Position numbers and translations under genes: made by a program
Notes under the pieces: model-generated
Databases searched by the model: none
What the model saw: the letters and a program-made list of their open reading frames with translations, nothing else
Told to the model about the DNA's origin: nothing
Part shown: in pieces, positions 18,488 to 23,612 of the stretch
How positions within the stretch are numbered: the stretch's first letter is position 1
How the letters are laid out: every line of letters begins with the position of its first letter
NCBI GenBank assembly: GCA_004151065.3
Contig: NWUY0300064450.1
Location: forward strand, 1 to 23,612
DNA: 23,612 bases
DNA from: Larix sibirica
Lineage: Eukaryota > Streptophyta > Pinopsida > Pinales > Pinaceae
Direction of reading: 5' to 3'

Positions 18488-19303
18488 TCACCCCTGAAGT
18501 AGAACCATCCTTGGGTATATAAGGCAACAAGGATTCCAAAAACCATTCCAACAACAATTCAGGGGCCGAATAGTGGCCTTAATCATCCTCTTCCTTCTAC
18601 ACCATTCTTGGATATTATTCGAAATATGGGTAGCCTTATTCTTTCTAAGTGTCGACAACAAGTCAATACAAACATCATACCAGACCGAGAGTTGAAAATG
18701 ATTTAAAACTACCATTGCGAGGTCATGAAACCAATGATAGGATGACCCTCGCAATTCAGTAGACCATTTAGTTGGTACTCCTGTTAGAGTGAATTGAAAC
18801 AACCATAAATGAATTGAACCATAATTCAACGAATTTGATGAAAACCATAAATGGAAATTTATGCCATGATCCCCTGGGGCTTCACCAGTTTTCCCTTCAA
18901 ATTTTGGAATATCTGAAGGTAATTTGGTTGGGACTGGGGGCCAATTTGGATTGTGACACACCGGGTCATTCATTAGTTTTGATAAATCTGAAAAATTCAA
19001 AGTTGCCAAAAAGGGAAGTCTAGGTTGTGTCATAGTAGTATTTTCATATGGTATGCAAGGAGGAAAATTCCCACTCATCAGATTACCAAAAAAATGGTAA
19101 GAGTTACCCCCTACTGACATGCCTTGCGAGGGGAAAACCCCTTGCATAACATTCCATTGAGCTTGGATAGGGTTTCCCCTTGCCAAAATTCCAGATACTG
19201 AAGAAGGATTAATTCCAGTACGACTAAAAAATGTGAAAGGATTCGACCTCACATGCATGGAAGGTGATTGAAAACCTCCACCCATTTGACTATTCCATCC
19301 CAT
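18488..19303 (-). pseudogene. Element 2 gag core, 271-codon open frame
   Basis: The longest open frame in the window. It begins in a Gly/Asn/Ser/Pro-rich region (MGWNSQMGGGFQSPS) and enters the retrotransposon gag core at about residue 105: LSKLMNDPVCHNPNWPPVPT, KLPSDIPKFEGKTGEAPGDH, LFQFTLTGVPTKWSTEL, LAMVVLNHFQLSVWYD, LLSTLRKNKATHISNNIQEW. It is highly typical of a plant Ty3/gypsy gag, though substitutions at several usually fixed positions (for example RLFQRTLTG-like to WLFQFTLTG) show decay. A stop ends the frame before the knuckle. It would form the particle shell. Confidence 0.9.
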
Positions 19304-19640
19304 GAGTGGATTTGCTCCGAAGACAGGTCCAAAAAATTGGAAATATCCACTTCCACTTGAAGGGGTGGGTTAGGGAATATGCTCTCCACCCCTGGGAAAA
19401 TATTTAAAAGGTATTGAGGAGCTTCCTGCCCCACTACTAGGGCTTGAAAAAATTGGATTAGAAGTGCTAGGAACTTGGGGTATACTCACCATTGGTATCC
19501 CAGACGAAACAATATTATAGCCAAGGAATGTAGATAATGCAACAATCAAAGGTTGAGTGATAACAACTAATATTGGAAACGAGTTGTTAACAATCGTAAC
19601 CATTATATCCATAGTAGCTTGGGTCATATTTATTGTCTAC
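19304..19640 (-). pseudogene. Element 2 gag N-terminal low-complexity region
   Basis: The frame 19370-19627 reads MTQATMDIMVTIVNNSFPIL and then a Ser/Pro-rich tract (PQVPSTSNPIF, SSPSSGAGSSSIPF). A shift near 19375 is needed to join the 18488-19303 frame; the overlapping frame 19249-19434 is the out-of-frame continuation. Such low-complexity N-termini are common ahead of this gag core. Confidence 0.6.
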
Positions 19641-19768
19641 GCCAAAACATGTAGAGGAGAAATAACCCCTTCAACAATAGTCGATGTAGGAGTGTGAAAA
19701 TATCCAATTCCTGACACATTATCAGAACTGTCCTTGACAAATATCTAATCTGAATAATAAGCAAAATG

Positions 19769-20143
19769 TTATGACTCCGAAGTGATTGGAATCTGCACAA
19801 TAACTAGATTGTGAGGTCCAATAAATGGAGGGTTAAAAGGTCTAACAAAGCCTTCAACCTCAAGATATTCTACCCTAGTAATTTTAGGTGCAAAAGTGTT
19901 CGAAACTGAAACATTTGGTTCAAACCATTCAGAAGAACCCATTGGATCAAAAGATATGGTCGAAAGTGCGATACTTGGTTCAAACCATTCAGAAGAACCT
20001 GTTGGCTCAAAAGATACAATTGAATTAAGTTGACACCTATGAGGAGGTGGTGGAGGATCCACTCTTTCTAATGAAAGATTTTGAATCCTTCTAGAATGAC
20101 GAAGTGGTTGGATACTACCCTTAATTAACATAACAATATACAC
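19769..20143 (-). pseudogene. Element 2 upstream open frame with a 20-residue repeat
   Basis: A 124-codon frame upstream of gag contains RHSRRIQNLS, a run of five prolines, and a tandem 20-residue unit with core GSSEWFEP, present twice (DNA period 60 bases, 19915 and 19975). I recognise no domain. It may be the original gag N-terminus separated by a stop and a frameshift, or a leader ORF. It ends in an ITSES-like tail; about 130 bases then separate it from the next gag frame. Confidence 0.45.
19908..20035. repeat. In-frame 60-bp tandem duplication
   Basis: TTGGTTCAAACCATTCAGAA occurs at 19915 and 19975, followed by near-identical sequence to AAAAGATA. The 60-base period keeps the reading frame on the minus strand, which makes this duplication old enough to have possibly been carried while the ORF was active. 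Several differences between units support that. Confidence 0.85.
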
Positions 20144-20748
20144 AAGATATTAAGGCCAACTAACACAAAAAGGCACACCACTGAAAATTTCCTACAAATA
20201 TCAACACAAGCAAACAAAGACCTTTCGAAAGCTAGCACGGGTTGAATAAGTCTCAAAACCAATGAACAAGGGTATGAGAAGTAGTTATCCTCACCTCCAC
20301 ATAACAACCCTTCTTGGTGAAATTATCCCAAAAAGGTATGGGACACCCTCCAAGGGTACCAAAAGTGTGATGTAATGTTTTCGTTAGGTACCGAAGGAAG
20401 CCCCTGCAATCACCTATGTATTCCATAGGGAAAGCAACTAAAGTTAGGAACTCGTAATCGGAGTCTAGGGGAATAGTTGACAATCGGGATCATGTGTACG
20501 GGTAGCATAGCTAAGCCCAAATCGCCAATAGTACTAGCACCACAGAGGGCCCAAGGTGATTCAAATGAAAGCCCCATACATGCAAATCAACATATGCTTG
20601 GGTAAGTATTGGAGGGGTAATCTCCTCTACTCAACCTCACACGACCTCAAATTTATCTCCTGTTTGTGAGGAGTTTCCTGACCACACCTATACGGATATT
20701 GGATTTTCACTCTTTATACGAGACTCCTATGTTCACAATTTCAAAAGG
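20144..20748 (-). other. Element 2 leader, no firm coding
   Basis: Small minus-strand open frames at 20125-20307 and 20253-20483 (60 and 76 codons) have no recognisable motif. A TTGGCGATTTGGG string on the minus strand near 20525 resembles the start of a PBS but has no LTR end beside it. The 5' LTR of element 2 should lie in or beyond this part but I cannot define it. Confidence 0.3.
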
Positions 20749-20770
20749 TGTAATATCCCAAGTTTAGACT
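20749..20770 (+). other. Possible LTR start (TGTAATATCCC)
   Basis: TGTAATATCCCAAGTTTAG at 20749 looks like the 5' end of many plant LTRs (TGTAAxxTCCC). No matching partner, PBS or coding region follows on the plus strand before the window ends, so it is only a hint that a further LTR or solo LTR starts here. Confidence 0.25.
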
Positions 20771-20787
20771 CTTTACATTTATTATGT

Positions 20788-21058
20788 TTGATTTGATGTT
20801 GAGCTGGTAGGCTCTGGAGCATAAAGGTTTATTTAGAATTTTTTCTTTTTTTTAATTGTTGAGTTGGTAGGCTCTGGAACATCAAGACTAGTTACATTGT
20901 TATGTTTAATTGGATGTTGAACTGGTAGGATATAGAGCATCAAGATTTATATAGACTTATTATGTTTTGATGTTGAGTTGGTAGGATCTGGAGCATCAAG
21001 ACTAGTTACATTGTTATATTTGATTTGATGTTGAGCTGGCAGGATTTGGAGCATCAAT
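20788..21058. repeat. Five-copy tandem array, about 58-bp unit
   Basis: The core GTTGAGCTGGTAGGxTCTGG begins at 20798, 20858, 20916, 20972 and 21030, giving periods of 60, 58, 56 and 58 bases. Each core is followed by AGCATCAAGA or a variant, and most units by a TTATTATGTTTGAT-like spacer. Units differ by point changes and a T-rich expansion in the second. It has no open frame of note and could be an LTR-internal or satellite-like array. Confidence 0.9.
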
Positions 21059-21060
21059 TA

Positions 21061-21920
21061 CATAAAGGACATGATTATTATGCTACTTATCTTCTCTTAA
21101 TATTTTTAACTATCGGGGAACAACCACCTAAAGAGAGACCAAGCATGCTAGAGATGGGATGACTCTTTAATTAGTTACTAAATACAAGTAATAAAGAGAT
21201 AGGACAGAATGTGAGGACAAATCTATAATAAATAAATTAAGAAAATTAAAATATATAAAGATAAAGAGAGCTGGAAAAATCTAATTGTTTTATAGAAAGA
21301 GAATAAAAAAGAAAGAAAGAAAATCAAACAAAAGAGAGTTTTTTCCTAAATATAGAGAAAGCACACAACATAAAAAAATAGGAGCCTTTCTCCCCCAAAA
21401 TAATAAAATGGTAGAGAGTGGACATTATACGGGGTAATGGTCCGTAGTACACTGGAAGGTTTAGTTATAGATCCTTGAGCGCTCAGTTTTCCATGGATAA
21501 GTATATGGCTATTCCAGGATGGACTATGTAAGGGGATGAAAATTACAGGATTCTACACAGAGCTGGTAAAACACCTTGTGGCTACTCTGCAGTTAGTAAG
21601 CAAGATAGATAACAATAACCTAAGTCTCTCTTCTCTAGTGTGCTTGGTCTTGCTTGGGGGTGACCTATAGAATGAACAAGGAACTGTTCAAGGTCTAAGG
21701 TTGGGAGGAGCGTGGAATTTCCCCAAACAATTGGAAGTTTAAAGGCTGATAAGTACCCTAAAACTGTTTATTTATTTGTTATTTCACTTGTATTAGGCAT
21801 TAATGAGACCAACACCTTAGAGCTGTCTATCTTATGTGCATGACTAATTGTTTATTCTGCATATTGAAGGATTTGATTTATTATGAAATCTAGTTTTAGT
21901 TGGAAATAACCGTTTTAGAT
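21061..21920. other. Non-coding region, A/G-rich in part
   Basis: No coding or RNA gene recognised. Bases 21220-21360 are strongly A/G-rich on the plus strand, with GAAAGAAAGAAAGAAAAT near 21311 and a TATATAAAG string near 21252 that could be a TATA box if an LTR starts at 20749. The remainder shows nothing I can assign. Confidence 0.35.
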
Positions 21921-22070
21921 TAATGATTTGCTTGTCAATCTAAGGTTTAACTAATCTTGTATTTAAATATACCCGTGTATACAATTCTATTTTGTTAATG
22001 ATTTGCTTGTTAATCTAAGGTTTGAATAATTTTGTATTTAAATATACATGTGGATATAATTCTGTTATGT
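21921..22070. repeat. 75-bp tandem duplication, diverged
   Basis: Units start at 21921 and 21996, both reading TAATGATTTGCTTGT then AATCTAAGGTTT and GTATTTAAATATAC. Several point differences separate them, so this duplication is older than the perfect ones elsewhere in the window. Confidence 0.85.
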
Positions 22071-22077
22071 TATTTAA

Positions 22078-22119
22078 ATTCTAATATCTAAGTCCTATTT
22101 TTAACTTAGATATTAGAAT
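22078..22119. repeat. Perfect 16-bp inverted repeat, 10-base loop
   Basis: ATTCTAATATCTAAGT at 22078-22093 and its exact reverse complement at 22104-22119 flank a T-rich loop. It directly follows the 75-bp duplication. No U-tract or gene next to it suggests a terminator, and no further terminal repeat marks it as a MITE. Confidence 0.8.
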
Positions 22120-22540
22120 AAATTAATAAACGAAAAACATAAAACATTAATTATATTAAAATAATTATAAGTTATCATGAGCCTTTATAGAGCCCTAGAG
22201 AGAAAATTCTCATTATACATATGATTGGAGAGGATTCGAATGAATCAAGGCTAATTCCCTCAACCAAATCATATGTTAATACTAATACATATGATACACA
22301 TTGGAAACATGATAAAATCCAACACAATAACATTAGCAAAGATTATTAAAGAACCACAAACAAAGCTCCCATAATATAAACATTACATTAACATAGGGTC
22401 GATGCCCAAGCTAATTTCCCAATCCATTAACAATATAACATAAATCACATATCCCAGAATCGTGCAAGGGTTGAACCTTGGGCAATATTCCCTCTATTAC
22501 TTGCAACGCATCACAAGTATGCTCAGGATGCCAGGATTGA

Positions 22541-22664
22541 GCCTCATAGGCATCATCCTTGGTCAAATAATTTTGCACAAGCTATATATGGACGAGCCTT
22601 ACGCCTCATAGGCATCATCCTTGGTCAAATAATTTTGCACAAGCTATATATGGACGAGCCTTAT
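22541..22664. repeat. Perfect 62-bp tandem duplication
   Basis: GCCTCATAGGCATCATCCTT starts at 22541 and 22603. The two 62-base units appear identical, up to the GGACGAGCCTTA end. The event is therefore recent. Confidence 0.95.
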
Positions 22665-23513
22665 GGTCGGTAGGGTATAAACTTCACAAATATAAATTAC
22701 TACCAATGCATACATGAAATCCAATTCGCACAAGGCAGAACTTGTGGCTCATCACAATCATTATAAATAATAAAATTTACTTTGATTAGGGTAAATCGAT
22801 CCTAGACTTGAGTCTGTGGATTTCTCTTAGAAATAAATTTAATTATTAATCACATAACAATCAGTATAAATAGACTATCAATTATGAGGCTAAACTATGC
22901 AGCGTGACCTAAGAGTCGAGCTCCTCAAGAACACTCTTTGTCAAATTAATAAACCACATTGTTTATCAAATAAATATAAAATCCTCTACCAGTGCTCTAA
23001 GTTCAATAAACCAATAATTACCATGCCTATAATGGGATGAAGGTCAAAGGTATAAACAATGACCTAGGGTTGATACATACGATGTAACCTTCTCTATATC
23101 TATAAACATTCACCTCATGACTAGGAGATTTAATTCACAACAAACCTTTATAAAACGAGAGCAAATAACAAAAAATGGAAAATCCATAAATAAAGGCAGA
23201 ATGCTTGTAGCTACCATTTGACAGTCAACATTAACAATTTATACATGGCCAAGAAAATAAAGGCTTTAATCCTGTAAGAATTCAATCTTCTCATATGATT
23301 TAACCCTAACCCAAAATTTACATTGGCCATACGTGGCTAGGATGCAGAGCCTTAATCAAACCTACAGTTCCAAAACCAAATAAAAAATCATACTTAATCT
23401 TCTAAAATCATGGTGGTTAACCCACGCCCTAGAGATGGGTGAGCCATGGATGGATTGAGCTTTCCCATTGGTGTGTGTCCTAGGTGCCAAGGATTGAGAG
23501 ATATCGTGGCTGC

Positions 23514-23612
23514 GTCCAAGCCTACCAAGCACCTACCATTAACAATGCACAAACAACTACTTAGATGAATATGCAATGTCCAAGCCTACCAAGCACCTAC
23601 CATTAACAATGC
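23514..23612. repeat. 64-bp tandem duplication running off the window
   Basis: GTCCAAGCCTACCAAGCACC at 23514 recurs at 23578. All 35 bases available in the second unit match the first. Further units may follow outside the window. Confidence 0.85.

Larger units (their letters stand above)
17158..20500 (-). mobile_element. Truncated Ty3/gypsy element (element 2): gag and protease only
   Basis: A second element in the same orientation but of a different family. On the minus strand it runs from a leader near 20480 through a Gly/Ser/Pro-rich gag N-terminus, gag core, zinc knuckle and protease, and stops at 17158 against the LTR of element 1. No RT, RNase H or integrase of this family is found on the far side of element 1, where LINE-2 sits. 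Its 5' LTR and PBS could not be placed. Confidence 0.75.
22120..23612. other. Non-coding tail of the window with short duplications
   Basis: No protein, tRNA or LTR pair recognised. A minus-strand open frame at 23394-23576 (60 codons) has no motif. A string TTATCATGAGCC at 22173 loosely resembles a TGGTATCAGAGC-type PBS but no LTR end precedes it. Two tandem duplications (22541 and 23514) are listed separately. Confidence 0.4.

Noticed and set aside
22170-22195. TATCATGAGCC resembling a tRNA-Met primer binding site
   Set aside because: Needs an inserted base and has no LTR end directly before it and no coding after it.
1-23612. Search for an intact host gene or RNA gene
   Set aside because: No frame longer than 271 codons, all recognisable coding belongs to broken retroelements, and no tRNA or rRNA signature was seen on either strand.

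Overview
The window looks like intergenic DNA from a large, repeat-rich seed-plant genome. It is AT-rich with sparse CpG, and almost every recognisable coding stretch is a broken plant retrotransposon. Its gag, protease and RNase H signatures resemble, from memory only, families I associate with gymnosperms; a conifer is plausible but unproven. I see no intact host gene, tRNA, rRNA or CRISPR array.

Layout: (1) About 1-4626, + strand: a degenerate L1-type LINE with endonuclease, reverse transcriptase, zf-RVT-like region and a C-terminal RNase H remnant, ending in a short A-run. A 24-bp hairpin follows at 4635-4687. (2) About 4740-5142, +: a second LINE fragment. (3) 5143-17157, - strand: a Ty3/gypsy-type element (element 1). 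Read on the minus strand it has a 5' LTR (16379-17157, apparently truncated), a decayed PBS, gag, protease, an extra RNase H, RT, a Ty3-type RNase H, integrase, about 3 kb with no recognisable coding, a polypurine tract, and a 3' LTR (5143 to about 7122) with an intact TATA box. The integrase catalytic core is missing and a segment ending in an A-tract occupies its place. (4) 17158 to about 20500, -: gag and protease of a different Ty3/gypsy family (element 2), cut off exactly where the LTR of element 1 begins. (5) About 20500-23612: no coding recognised; a five-copy 58-bp array, several 62-75 bp tandem duplications and a 16-bp inverted repeat.

The most interesting signal is in element 1. A second RNase H domain lies between protease and RT and keeps all four acidic catalytic positions, while the usual RNase H after RT has lost at least two. 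The next most interesting are the non-matching flanks of element 1, which suggest a rearranged junction rather than a simple insertion, and the many short, nearly perfect tandem duplications. All open frames are interrupted, so every coding call is a pseudogene and nothing here is predicted to work as a system today.
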